Positions 8,753-17,321 of a stretch of 64,000 nt of DNA are shown here, one piece after another. Position 1 is the first letter of the stretch. Each line of letters starts with the position of its first letter. The notes beneath the pieces were generated by a model. That model saw nothing but the letters and a program-made list of their open reading frames with translations, did no database searches and had not been told where the DNA came from. The stretch is from Nocardia vaccinii NBRC 15922. Its GTDB lineage: Bacteria > Actinomycetota > Actinomycetes > Mycobacteriales > Mycobacteriaceae. The stretch lies in NCBI RefSeq assembly GCF_001613305.1, contig NZ_BDCC01000067.1, positions 22,751 through 86,750 on the forward strand. Direction: 5' to 3'. A program made the translations under genes and the position numbers.

Positions 8753-9604
8753 CTATCCGGAAAGGTGGAAGTTGCCGCTGCCGCCGTACAGCGCGAGCGA
8801 TACCAGCAGAACCACCAGCACGACCATGATCAGCGACATCCGCACCGCCCGGCCGACCGCCGCGCCGACCCCGGCCGGACCCCCGGCCGCGGTGAAGCCG
8901 TAGTGGGTGTGCACCAGCATCACCACCAGCGCGATGAGCATCGCCTGCACGAACGACCACAGCACATCCATCGGATCGAGGAAGGTGGCGAAATAGTGGT
9001 CGTAGAGTCCGGACGACTGGCCGAAAAGCACTACGGTGGTGAACTTTCCGGCGAGGAAGGACGCGGCCAGCGCCAGCGAGTACAGCGGCACGATCGTGAT
9101 CATGCCGGCCGCGACGCGCGTGCTCACGACGTACGGGACCGGCCGGATCGCCATGGATTCGAGCGCGTCGATCTCCTCCGCGATACGCATCGCGCCGATC
9201 TGCGCGGTGGCGCCCGCGCCGAGGGTCGCCGACAGGGCGATGCCGGCGATGACCGGTGCGGCGATGCGGACGTTGATGAACGCCGACAAGAACCCCGACA
9301 GCGCCTCGATACCGATATTTCCCAGCGAGCTGAAGCCCTGGATGGCGATGGTGCTGCCGGTGGCCATCGTCATGAATCCGACGATGGCCGCGGTGCCGCC
9401 GATCACCGCCAAAGCGCCGCTGCCCATGCTGATTTCGGCGACGAGACGCACGGTTTCGCGTGGGTGTCCGATGACCGCACCGGGAATTCGCACAATAGTG
9501 TTGCCGTAGAAGACGAGCCGGGCACCGAGCGCGTCGACAGCGCTGTCCCAACGCGACAGCTGTCGGCGAGTTCGGACGAATTTGCCGGTCTCCGTGGTGT
9601 ACAT
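8753..9604 (-). CDS. yrbEB: YrbEB, MlaE-type permease of the Mce importer
   Basis: 283 residues; PF02405-type permease with about five membrane helices and the family signature around EEIDALESMAIRPVPYVVSTR, a cytoplasmic helix that docks on the ATPase. It pairs with YrbEA to form the inner-membrane channel of the Mce transporter. The ATPase (MceG/Mkl) is not encoded here, as is usual: one MceG elsewhere in the genome serves several mce operons. Confidence 0.92.
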   Translation of the reverse strand: MYTTETGKFVRTRRQLSRWDSAVDALGARLVFYGNTIVRIPGAVIGHPRETVRLVAEISMGSGALAVIGGTAAIVGFMTMATGSTIAIQGFSSLGNIGIEALSGFLSAFINVRIAAPVIAGIALSATLGAGATAQIGAMRIAEEIDALESMAIRPVPYVVSTRVAAGMITIVPLYSLALAASFLAGKFTTVVLFGQSSGLYDHYFATFLDPMDVLWSFVQAMLIALVVMLVHTHYGFTAAGGPAGVGAAVGRAVRMSLIMVVLVVLLVSLALYGGSGNFHLSG

Positions 9605-9614
9605 CAGGCGGTTC

Positions 9615-10382
9615 TCACTTCCCTGATATTCGGATACCGACAGCGGTTACCACGGTGTTGATGACGAACAGTGCGATGAACGCGTACACGACGGTCTCGT
9701 TGACCGCCTGCCCGACGCTTTTGGCGCCCCCGGATACCGACAGCCCGCGGTAGCAGGCCACCAGCCCCGCGATCATGCCGAACAGCATCGCCTTGACCGC
9801 CGAGATGGCCAATTCGGTTGCGCCGGTGAGCAATGTGATTCCGGAGGCGAAGGCGCCCGGGTTGACCCCCTGCAACTGCACCGAGAAGATGAAGCCGCCG
9901 GTGATGCCGATGGCGCACACCAGACCGTTGAGCAGGACCGCTACCAGCGTGGACGCCACGACGCGCGGGATCACCAGGCGCTGGATGGGGTCGATGCCGA
10001 GCACCTCCATGGCCGCGATCTCCTCGCGGATCACCCGGGAGCCCAGGTCCGCGCACATGGCTGTCGCGCCGGCGCCCGCGACGATCAGCACGGTCACCAT
10101 CGGACCCACCTGGGTGACGGTGCCGAATGCGGCGCCCGCGCCGCTCATCGTGGCCGCGCCGATCTCACGCAGCAGAATATTGAGGGTGAAGCTCACCAGG
10201 ACGGTGAACGGCACGGCGACCAGGACGGTCGGCAGCAGCGAGACACGTGCCAGCATCCAGCCCTGTTCGACGAATTCGCTGATCCGGAAACGGGTTGTCA
10301 CGACACCCTTGCCGACATCGGCCACCATCGCGAAGAACTGACCGACCTCCCGGACAGGGGCGTTCAGCTGTTCCACTTTCAT
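9615..10382 (-). CDS. yrbEA: YrbEA, MlaE-type permease, first gene of mce operon
   Basis: 255 residues, MlaE family, with the coupling-helix signature REEIAAMEVLGIDPIQRLVIPR at about 130-150. A GGAGG lies 4 bp before the ATG. It heads a ten-gene operon running to 599 with overlaps or gaps of 10 bp or less. The 140-bp space upstream carries operator site A (10445-10475), so the importer appears to be part of the same regulon as the catabolic genes. Confidence 0.92.
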   Translation of the reverse strand: MKVEQLNAPVREVGQFFAMVADVGKGVVTTRFRISEFVEQGWMLARVSLLPTVLVAVPFTVLVSFTLNILLREIGAATMSGAGAAFGTVTQVGPMVTVLIVAGAGATAMCADLGSRVIREEIAAMEVLGIDPIQRLVIPRVVASTLVAVLLNGLVCAIGITGGFIFSVQLQGVNPGAFASGITLLTGATELAISAVKAMLFGMIAGLVACYRGLSVSGGAKSVGQAVNETVVYAFIALFVINTVVTAVGIRISGK

Positions 10383-10444
10383 CGATCCTCCAGCGGACTG
10401 CTCGGATGTTGCGGATCATGCCGGGCCGAGTCGGCCGAATGGCT

Positions 10445-10475
10445 AACTATTGCTATTACAGTGTGATTGACGATA
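10445..10475. promoter_or_regulatory. operator site A (12-bp-spaced units) of the mce operon
   Basis: Central unit TACAGTG at 10457-10463, flanked at exactly 12-bp spacing by weaker units AACTATT (10445-10451) and GACGATA (10469-10475). The consensus unit across the island is TACNGTA. It lies 63 bp upstream of the yrbEA start and downstream of the 10523 ligase, so it can only serve the mce operon. This is one of the weaker copies. Confidence 0.5.
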
Positions 10476-10522
10476 CAGCAGCGAGGCGCGGCGGCGAGGG
10501 AAAATTCCGGGGAAATCGCCGT

Positions 10523-12097
10523 TCACCGAGCGGCGGCTGCCAAGAGGTCGCGAAGGCCGCCGATATCGACTTTTCCGGTGCTGCCGCGGGGTATCGCGTC
10601 GTCGGAGTCCAGTAGCAGCCACGCGGTGGGGATCTTGAAGGAACTGAGTATTTCGCGCGCCGCACCACGCAGTCCGTCCGCGGTCATCGTCGCGGTATCG
10701 CACACCACCGCCGCAGCGATCCGAATTCCCTGGGGCGCGGGGATATCCGTGACGAAGGCACCGGCAACCCCGGGGATGCCGCGAAGTGCGGCCTCCACCT
10801 CGCCGGGGTATACCGTGGCTCCGCTGATCTTGACCATGTCGTCGGACCTGCCGTGATAGAACAGGAAACCGTCCTCGTCGACATGTCCGAGGTCACCGGT
10901 GGTGTAGCAGCCGTCCGTGGTGAACAGCTCCTCGCGGCCACGTCGGTACATGCCGCGCAGGACATGGGGCCCGCGCAGCTGGATCACGCCCACGCTGCCC
11001 GGTGGAACCGGTTGGCCGTCTTCGGGATTCGCGATGCGGACCGTCATCCCACCGAACGGGCGCCCGCAGCTTCCCCAGGCCGATCGCGGCATATCGGTAT
11101 CGGCGGGGTAGCCGCAGTAGGGGCCGAACGATTCGGTCATCCCGAACAGGTTGGCGCGTGCGCCGGGCGGGGGCCGCTGGTCCGCCGGCAGTACCGCGTC
11201 CAGGCTTCCGGCCTGTAGCGGTGGTATCTCGATGCCGAGTTCCCCGGCCCGGCGCGCCAGCGCGCGGGCCTGGTCCGGCCAGCCGCGGAACAGGGTGACG
11301 CGGTGCTCGCGCAACAGCGCCAGGGTGCTCTCCGGGGTCGGAATGTCCTCGGTCACGAGGGTTGCCCCCGCCAGCAGCGCCGAGAGCACACCGCCGCCGA
11401 ATCCGCCGACCCAGAAGAACGGCATCGGCAGGTACAACCGGGTGGTGGTATCGATGCATCGGGTCGCCAGCCCCGAACGCACGGCGCCGAAGGCGCTTCC
11501 GTGTGAATGGATCACGCCTTTGGGCAGGCCGCGGCTGCCCGAGGTGAACATGATGGCCAGCGGATCGGCCGGGGTGACGGTCGCGGTCAGGGCGTCCACC
11601 ACGGCAGCCGCCCGCGGATCGGCGGTCGCGGCGAGCAGTGCCGCGGTGAGGTGGACGCCGCGCAGGGCGGGCAGCGCCGGATCCGGCGGCGCCGGCACGC
11701 TCGTGGGCGTCAGTTCCAGTTCGCCGAGGTAGCGCCTGCCGCGGAATTCCTCGACCGCGATGAGATACTGCACCGCGGCAACCCGCAACTGGGTGCGCAG
11801 CTCAGGTGGGCGCAGCAGGGTACTGAGCGGCACCAGGACCGCGCCGAGGCGCGTCACGGCCACCGCAAGCTGGACCCATTCGGTCCCGTTCTGCATGAGC
11901 AGTCCGACCCGGCTGCCCTTGCCGATACCGACGTCTATCAGTGTGGCGGCCAAATCCGTTGTCGTCGAGTTCAATTCGGCATATGTGAGGCGTGAGTCCG
12001 GGGCCACCACCATCATCGCGTCCGGTGTCGCGGCCGCGCGCCCCCGGATCAGGCTGTCCATGGTCGGCGCGATCGCCGCCGCGGCGATGTCAGTCAT
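10523..12097 (-). CDS. acyl-CoA ligase (AMP-binding), variant A3 motif
   Basis: 524 residues of the ANL superfamily: N-terminal AMP-binding domain, A5-like FGMTE, A7-type YTTGDLG near 405, and the C-terminal lysine in TGKVD near 510. Such enzymes adenylate a carboxylic acid and transfer it to CoA. Odd feature: the phosphate-loop motif (about 184-194) reads TSGSRGLPKG, with Arg where Thr is usual. It overlaps the upstream ligase by 8 bp; with two crotonases they form one unit read from operator site B. Substrate unknown; a FadD of beta-oxidation is the natural reading. Confidence 0.85.
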   Translation of the reverse strand: MTDIAAAAIAPTMDSLIRGRAAATPDAMMVVAPDSRLTYAELNSTTTDLAATLIDVGIGKGSRVGLLMQNGTEWVQLAVAVTRLGAVLVPLSTLLRPPELRTQLRVAAVQYLIAVEEFRGRRYLGELELTPTSVPAPPDPALPALRGVHLTAALLAATADPRAAAVVDALTATVTPADPLAIMFTSGSRGLPKGVIHSHGSAFGAVRSGLATRCIDTTTRLYLPMPFFWVGGFGGGVLSALLAGATLVTEDIPTPESTLALLREHRVTLFRGWPDQARALARRAGELGIEIPPLQAGSLDAVLPADQRPPPGARANLFGMTESFGPYCGYPADTDMPRSAWGSCGRPFGGMTVRIANPEDGQPVPPGSVGVIQLRGPHVLRGMYRRGREELFTTDGCYTTGDLGHVDEDGFLFYHGRSDDMVKISGATVYPGEVEAALRGIPGVAGAFVTDIPAPQGIRIAAAVVCDTATMTADGLRGAAREILSSFKIPTAWLLLDSDDAIPRGSTGKVDIGGLRDLLAAAAR

Positions 12098-13706
12098 CGA
12101 ATACCCGCTTCAGCTCTCGTAGGTCGACCTTCCCGCTGGACAGCAATGGAATATCCGCGGCGGCGACCGCGGCGAACCGGCCGGGAATTTTGTAGGCCGA
12201 CAGCTGGTTTCGCAGTTTCTCCCGCAGCATCGCCTCGTCGAATGCGCCGGGATCATCGACGGTGACCACCGCGGCGACCTGTTGCCCGCGGATGGGGTGC
12301 GGGAGGCCGAAGACATGGGCGGGGCACCCGGTGATGCCGGTGATCGCCTTCTCGACCTCGGCCGGGGCGACATTCGCGCCCGCGGTCTTGATCATGGCGC
12401 CGCTGCGGCCGAGGAAGTAAACGAATCCGTCGGCGTCGGCACGTGCCAGATCGCCGGTGTGGAACCACCCTTCGGCGTCGAAGCACTCCTCGCGGCTGCG
12501 CTTGTAATAGCCCTGCATGAGGTAGGGACCGCGGAAGCGGAGTTCGCCGACTTCGCCGACGGCCACGGACGCGCCGGTGTCCAGGTCGACGATCTCGGTG
12601 TCGAAGCCGGGTGCGGGCCGGCCGAACGAGCCGCGCCGGTGCTCGGGTTGATCGGACTCGTCACCGTCGATCAGGACGACGCTGCCGGTCTCGGTCATGC
12701 CGAGCATGTTGTGCCGCAGCTCCGGATCGGGCGGGCGCAGTCCGGCGGGCATGATCGGGTAGAGATTGCCCCTTCGCATCGAGGACAGGTCACGCTCGGC
12801 GAAGCTGGGATGATGCGCGAGATTGGCGATGCCGGCCGCGAACCCGTTGGTGACAGTGGGCTTTTCGGATTCCAGCAGGTCGAGTGTCGCGCTCGCGTCG
12901 GTCGAGTTGCTGCATACCAGCGTCGCGCCCGCGACGAGGGTGGCCAGCAGTCCGAAGGCGAATCCGCCGATCCAGAAGAACGGCGAATTGCAGAACAGCA
13001 CATCGGATTCGGTAAGTCCGCGGATCCGATTGAGGTTGCGCTGATGCTCGAGCAGCGCCGCCTGGGTGTGTACGACACCTTTGGGGGCGCTGGTCGATCC
13101 CGAGGTGTAGACGATGGCCATCGGATCGCACCCGTCGACATCGTCTTCGGCTGCCGCGAGCACCGCGTCGTCGATGTGGTGCGCCGCCCGCCGCATGGTC
13201 TCGGCATCGAGGGGGCCCGGTCCGCCGTCGACGGCGACGTGACGCAACTGCGGCACCGTGCGGCAGAACAGTCGGCCCGATGAGTCCCGCTCACCTCCGG
13301 CGAGCACCTCGGTCAGCCGCTGCACATAGTCGTGGGAGCGGTAGCCGGCGGTGGCCAAAAGGATGCGAGTATCGCTGTGCACCAACTGTTCGCGCAGTTC
13401 GCGGGCGGTGGAGAAGGTGGAGAAGGGGACGACGACAGCCCCGATGCGGGCCGCGGCGAGGGCGCCGACGGCGAAGCCGGTGCCGTTGGGGTACAGCAGG
13501 CCGATATGGGTTCCCTTTCCCGCGCCGAGTGCGAGCAAACCGCGGGCCAACTCGGCCGAACGACGTTGTGCCGCAGCATAGGTCAAGCGCTCGGTATCGC
13601 AGATCAACAGTGGGCGGGTCGGCTCCGCGGCGGCCCGGGCGCGCAACAGCGGTGCCAGGGTGGTGGTGCCGGCGGCGGGCGGTGTATCGGTGTCGTGAAT
13701 GCTCAT
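12090..13706 (-). CDS. acyl-CoA ligase (AMP-binding), paralogue of the next gene
   Basis: 538 residues from ATG 13706, which shares its A with the TGA of the crotonase upstream; the longer open frame to 14216 is inside that crotonase. ANL features: LTYAAAQ start, LGMTE, HTGDLA, and SSGKVDLREL at the C-terminus. The phosphate-loop motif (about 199-210) is TSGSTSAPKG, with Ser replacing the second Gly of the usual SGSTGxPKG. Likely activates an intermediate of the pathway as its CoA ester. Activity of the variant loop is not proven. Confidence 0.85.
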   Translation of the reverse strand: MSIHDTDTPPAAGTTTLAPLLRARAAAEPTRPLLICDTERLTYAAAQRRSAELARGLLALGAGKGTHIGLLYPNGTGFAVGALAAARIGAVVVPFSTFSTARELREQLVHSDTRILLATAGYRSHDYVQRLTEVLAGGERDSSGRLFCRTVPQLRHVAVDGGPGPLDAETMRRAAHHIDDAVLAAAEDDVDGCDPMAIVYTSGSTSAPKGVVHTQAALLEHQRNLNRIRGLTESDVLFCNSPFFWIGGFAFGLLATLVAGATLVCSNSTDASATLDLLESEKPTVTNGFAAGIANLAHHPSFAERDLSSMRRGNLYPIMPAGLRPPDPELRHNMLGMTETGSVVLIDGDESDQPEHRRGSFGRPAPGFDTEIVDLDTGASVAVGEVGELRFRGPYLMQGYYKRSREECFDAEGWFHTGDLARADADGFVYFLGRSGAMIKTAGANVAPAEVEKAITGITGCPAHVFGLPHPIRGQQVAAVVTVDDPGAFDEAMLREKLRNQLSAYKIPGRFAAVAAADIPLLSSGKVDLRELKRVFDD

Positions 13707-14530
13707 CAGCGGATCCAGGGTTCGGGCCGGGCGTGATGGTAGTCTGCATCGGCCGCCAATTCGGCCTTGCCCACAGGGTTTCCGAGTCGGGTGTAGATCA
13801 GGCCCTGATCGAGTGCGGCCCGGTACGGCTTGTCCAGCGACTCCCAGATCGCCTTCACGGTGCCCTGCGTGGCGGCCGCGGGTTTGGCGGCGATCGCCGC
13901 GGCGATACGATGCGCGCGCTGCCACAACTGCCCGGGTGCGACGATTTCCGACACCAGGCCGATGCGCAGGGCGGTCTCGGCGCATACCCGTTCGTCGTTG
14001 CCCATCAAGGCGATGCGCAGAGTTTCGCCGAGGCCGATCCGCCGACGCAGGCCGATCGGTTCCAGCGCCGACACCAGTCCGGTGGAGACGTGCGAGTCGA
14101 AGAACGTGGCGTCCGACGAGCAGATCACCACGTCGGCCTCGTTGACGAAGTAGAAGCCGCCCGCGGTGCACATGCCCTGCACCGCGCACACCACCGGCTT
14201 CCACATCTTCTGCCATTTCGGGCTGAGCGCTTCACCCGGATCCTCGTGGTGCCACACGCTATCGGGCTGACCGTAGGACTTCTTGATATCCAGTCCAGCG
14301 CTGAAGGCCCGGCTTCCGGCCGCGCGCAGCACGACAGCATTGACCGAGTCTTCCGATTTCACCAGGTGCCAGGCTCGAATCATCTCCTCGCACATGGTCC
14401 GGTCGAAGGCGTTGAGCCGTTCGGGCCGATTCAGCGTGATGGTCGCTACCCGATCATCCGGCTCGACCTCGAGCCGGATGGTCTCGAACGCTGGGCCGGT
14501 GATATCGCCGCGGTGTGCTGCACTGCTCAT
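13706..14530 (-). CDS. enoyl-CoA hydratase/isomerase (crotonase fold)
   Basis: 274 residues. Crotonase landmarks: ITLNRPERLNAFDRTM near 31, oxyanion-hole region RAFSAGLDIKK near 73, second oxyanion strand VQGMCTAGGFYF near 115, then FDSHVSTGLV. Family members hydrate enoyl-CoAs, isomerise double bonds or cleave C-C bonds of CoA esters. Its closest relative in the window by eye is the 27292 crotonase (shared FDPHVSIGLV / FDSHVSTGLV block), suggesting duplication of a ligase-crotonase module. The gene couples to the ligase downstream by a 1-bp overlap. Confidence 0.85.
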   Translation of the reverse strand: MSSAAHRGDITGPAFETIRLEVEPDDRVATITLNRPERLNAFDRTMCEEMIRAWHLVKSEDSVNAVVLRAAGSRAFSAGLDIKKSYGQPDSVWHHEDPGEALSPKWQKMWKPVVCAVQGMCTAGGFYFVNEADVVICSSDATFFDSHVSTGLVSALEPIGLRRRIGLGETLRIALMGNDERVCAETALRIGLVSEIVAPGQLWQRAHRIAAAIAAKPAAATQGTVKAIWESLDKPYRAALDQGLIYTRLGNPVGKAELAADADYHHARPEPWIR

Positions 14531-14590
14531 GGGCGTGGCCTGTTTTTCGGCGACATGTGATTCCTCGTGACTCGATCGCTCCGGAAATAC

Positions 14591-15409
14591 TCAGCGCCCT
14601 TGGAAGTCCGGCGTGCGCCGCTCCTGGAACGCGGTCAGCCCTTCTTTGAAATCCGTGGTACGGCAGGACAATTCGAGGTCGTACAGTTCCTGGTGCAACG
14701 ACTGGCCGAGGGTGGCGTGCTGACCGTAGGCCAATGCCTGCTTGGCCAGTCCGAGCGCGACCGTGGGGCCCGCGGCGAGCTGGGCCAGCAAGGCGGCGAC
14801 GGTCTCGTGCAGATCGCCGGCGGGTACGCAGCGGTCGATCAGGCCCCACTCCGCCGCATCGGCGGCGCTGACCTTCTCGCCGAGCAGCAGCATGCGCTTG
14901 GCCCGGGTGAGTCCGATCAGGCGGGGCAACAGCCAGGTGGAACCCGAATCCGGACTGAAGCCCCGGGTGACGAAGGGCTCCCAGAACACGGCGTCGTCGG
15001 CGGCCACGGTGAAGTCGGCCGCCAGCGCCAGGTTGCAGCCCAGGCCGGCCGCCCAGCCGCGCACTCCGCACACCACGGGAAGCTGAATGGTGTGCAGCAG
15101 CTCGATCACCCGGTGCGCGGTGTGCGGAATGCGCCGGACCAGGTCGCCGGTGCGCGGCCGGGGCCGGTCCGCGTTGTTGCTCGCTACCCAATCCACACCG
15201 GAGCAGAAGTCGGCGCCGCTGCCGCCCAGGTGCACGGCGCGCAACTCCGGGTCGCCGGCCGCGTCGGTCAGGGTTGCCACGAGAGTGTCGATCATCCGGG
15301 GGCTGAGCGAATTCCTCGTCGCGGGACGATCGATGAGCAGGTGCAGGACCGCGCCTTCCCGGCGCACGGAAACCGCGCCGGCGGAGGATGCTCCGGTGTC
15401 ACGACTCAC
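14591..15409 (-). CDS. enoyl-CoA hydratase/isomerase (crotonase fold), PaaG-like
   Basis: 272 residues from a GTG start. Landmarks: LIDRPATRNSLS, the substrate loop GADFCSGVDW, VRGWAAGLGCNLALA, and FSPDSGSTWLLPRLIG; the SPDSG-W-LPR block is typical of the PaaG-type isomerase/hydratase group. It is the first gene of a minus-strand unit that continues through a second crotonase and two ligases, with operator site B directly upstream. It resembles the 29966 crotonase, which has the same block. Confidence 0.85.
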   Translation of the reverse strand: MSRDTGASSAGAVSVRREGAVLHLLIDRPATRNSLSPRMIDTLVATLTDAAGDPELRAVHLGGSGADFCSGVDWVASNNADRPRPRTGDLVRRIPHTAHRVIELLHTIQLPVVCGVRGWAAGLGCNLALAADFTVAADDAVFWEPFVTRGFSPDSGSTWLLPRLIGLTRAKRMLLLGEKVSAADAAEWGLIDRCVPAGDLHETVAALLAQLAAGPTVALGLAKQALAYGQHATLGQSLHQELYDLELSCRTTDFKEGLTAFQERRTPDFQGR

Positions 15410-15434
15410 TGTTCCATCCGTATCTCGCAGAGGA

Positions 15435-15465
15435 TACTGTCATGTATACGGTATAGGATACCGTA
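15435..15465. promoter_or_regulatory. operator site B, three 12-bp-spaced units, divergent promoter
   Basis: Three units in register: TACTGTC (15435-15441), TACGGTA (15447-15453) and TACCGTA (15459-15465), each separated by 5 bp. The last two are perfect matches to TACNGTA. It lies between the divergent crotonase (start 15409) and thioesterase (start 15514), 26 and 49 bp from their start codons, where bound repressor would block both promoters. Confidence 0.75.
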
Positions 15466-15513
15466 GTGTCATGCGAAAGGCGGTGAACAGTCGCCGGAGA
15501 GGAAAGAGGGCCC

Positions 15514-16188
15514 ATGCCGGAGTTTCCGGGGTCCGACCGAGGCGCCGGGCGCGCCCGGTTCGGCGCGCAGCCATTGGCACAAACCCGCGCGGCGGCAGCC
15601 GCGTTACGCCGGCTCACCGGATTGATGCTGGCGCAGGAGAATCCGCACACCGCGGTCGACGAATTTCTCGCGATGGCGCCGCGATGGGAAAGCGCGCTAT
15701 CGGCTACGGCGCCGTCGGACACCACGCCACGCGTCGGCGACGATGCGAATCGGAGTCAGCGGATATATCTCGATCACGCCTTCGATGTCGGCGGCTACAA
15801 CCCCTGTTTCCCCGAGTATCGATTCGACCGGATAGATCCGGTGCGAGCCGGCGGGCGGGTGAGCTTCCCAGTGCCCTTCGAAGGTCCGCCCGGGCTGGTA
15901 CACGGTGGATTCCTCGGCGTGTTCTTCGATTGCGTCGTCCAGCAACACAATTGCGCCGTCGGTCGTGCGGGTAAAACGCGGTCGCTGACGGTGACCTATC
16001 GTCGCCCCGCACCGCTGTCGACCGAGCTGCTGTTCGACATCGAGCGATCGGCCGGGGACCGGTCCATCGCCTCGACTGCCCGCCTGCTGCTCGGGGATAC
16101 CGTGCTGTGTACGGGTGTGGTGGAGGCGGTCGCCGCCGCGCCCGACACGCTGGCGGGCGCGCGTTACGGGGAGCGCGGGCCGACCTAG
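15514..16188 (+). CDS. PaaI/hotdog-fold acyl-CoA thioesterase
   Basis: 224 residues; hotdog thioesterase core from about residue 85, with the HGG motif (130-132), a following helix GFLGVFFDCVVQQHN, and strand KTRSLTVTYRRPAPL, as in PaaI/4HBT enzymes that hydrolyse acyl-CoA and free CoA. The first 80 residues form an extension outside the usual domain. A purine-rich GGAGAGGAAAGAGGG precedes the ATG. Divergent from the ligase-crotonase unit and shares operator site B. Probably a CoA-salvage or overflow valve for the pathway. Confidence 0.8.
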   Translation: MPEFPGSDRGAGRARFGAQPLAQTRAAAAALRRLTGLMLAQENPHTAVDEFLAMAPRWESALSATAPSDTTPRVGDDANRSQRIYLDHAFDVGGYNPCFPEYRFDRIDPVRAGGRVSFPVPFEGPPGLVHGGFLGVFFDCVVQQHNCAVGRAGKTRSLTVTYRRPAPLSTELLFDIERSAGDRSIASTARLLLGDTVLCTGVVEAVAAAPDTLAGARYGERGPT

Positions 16189-16196
16189 GACGAGGT

Positions 16197-16215
16197 GGGC
16201 GGATCGCATCCGCCC
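16197..16215. terminator. bidirectional terminator hairpin
   Basis: Perfect 8-bp stem GGGCGGAT/ATCCGCCC with a 3-base loop, placed between the convergent thioesterase (ends 16188) and TetR gene (ends 16234). No T-run follows, which is usual in GC-rich actinomycetes. Confidence 0.6.
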
Positions 16216-16233
16216 GCCCGCGCACTGCGATAC

Positions 16234-17112
16234 CTATTGCGCCGCAGGCTTGGTCGACCGACGCGTAGCTGGTGATTTCCGCGCGGCAGTCTTCCCGGCG
16301 GTCACGGTTTTCTTCGTCGCCGCGGTTTTCTTGGCGGGCGCCTTCGGGGTAGGGCTTTGGGTCGCTGTCCGCTTCGCCGGCGCGGTCGCCCGCTTCGTTC
16401 GTCCGCTCGCTCCGGCGGCGATCAGCCGATCGGCGCTTTCCAGGATGCGGTCGAGACCGTATTCGAAGTTGCGGTCGTCGGGCGCTCCGTTGTGCAGCCC
16501 CTTGGCGCTCGCCTCCGCCAGCAGTGGGGTTGTGTCCGGAGAGATGGTGAGGCGCTCGTAGTACGCGTTGGCGCCCGACTCCGATTCCTTGTTCTTGTCG
16601 TAGAGCCGTTGCAGCACAACGGTTCCGTGCACATGCAACTGGACAGCGGAGTAGGTGTCCACGGCCTCGACGAGCGTGAGGCCGGCCTCGATCAGGTTGG
16701 CGATCACCCGCTCGGTCTGCCGCGCGCCCAACTGCGCCGCCTCGGGGCTCAGCGCCGACCGGATCAGGATGAGGTCGCAGAGAATCGGATTGCGCAGGAA
16801 GGTCTCCCGCATGGTGCGCGCGTGTCGGCGCAATGATTCACGCCAGTCGCTGGCCTCCACGAACGGCGTGACGAAAGTGGCGTACTGGTGCAGCGCACGG
16901 TCGGTCATCGCATTGAGCAGGTCGTCCTTCTTGCGGAAGTACCAGTAGATACTGGTCACGCCGACACCGAGATGTTTGCCCAGCATCGGCATGCTCAGGT
17001 TGTCCAGCGATACCTCTTCGGCGAGTTCGAAGGCGCCGTCGATGATGTCCTCCGGATTGAGTGACCCGCGCTCACGCCGCGGCCGTTTCTCTGCGGCTGC
17101 CCGCTTCGCCAT
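16234..17112 (-). CDS. TetR-family regulator with histone-like basic tail
   Basis: 292 residues from ATG 17112 (GGAGGT about 10 bp upstream; an in-frame GTG four codons earlier is too close to that ribosome site). HTH at about 18-66 ending GVTSIYWYFRKKDDLL, ligand domain to about 234, then a tail of about 58 residues with 16 Lys/Arg, no Asp/Glu, and PAKR/PAKK/ATKK repeats, like the C-terminus of mycobacterial HupB or histone H1. The rest is closely similar to the 29202 TetR, including nearly identical HTHs, so both should recognise the same operator. The gene has its own upstream copy (site C). Candidate master regulator of the island. Confidence 0.9.
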   Translation of the reverse strand: MAKRAAAEKRPRRERGSLNPEDIIDGAFELAEEVSLDNLSMPMLGKHLGVGVTSIYWYFRKKDDLLNAMTDRALHQYATFVTPFVEASDWRESLRRHARTMRETFLRNPILCDLILIRSALSPEAAQLGARQTERVIANLIEAGLTLVEAVDTYSAVQLHVHGTVVLQRLYDKNKESESGANAYYERLTISPDTTPLLAEASAKGLHNGAPDDRNFEYGLDRILESADRLIAAGASGRTKRATAPAKRTATQSPTPKAPAKKTAATKKTVTAGKTAARKSPATRRSTKPAAQ

Positions 17113-17266
17113 GATCGCGACCACCTCCGTGAAATCCGTTGTCTTCGAGTCCGTGAACCCGCCGCCAGATGCGGCGGAATGCCCATGGTACCGGTAACCG
17201 TAAATCTTACTGCCGGGCCTTCGATCGGCGCGTCGCGGGTGCGGCGCGGCGTGCGGTGAAGCACCT

Positions 17267-17297
17267 TTTCGTAGTATTTACAGTACGGTGTTCCGTC
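17267..17297. promoter_or_regulatory. operator site C upstream of the tailed TetR gene
   Basis: A perfect unit TACAGTA at 17279-17285 with weaker flanking units TTTCGTA (17267-17273) and TTCCGTC (17291-17297) at 12-bp spacing. It lies 167 bp upstream of the TetR start and 25 bp beyond the end of the acyl-CoA dehydrogenase gene, suggesting autoregulation. Confidence 0.5.
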
Positions 17298-17321
17298 ATA
17301 CCCTCTCGGTCGCCGCCCGGA

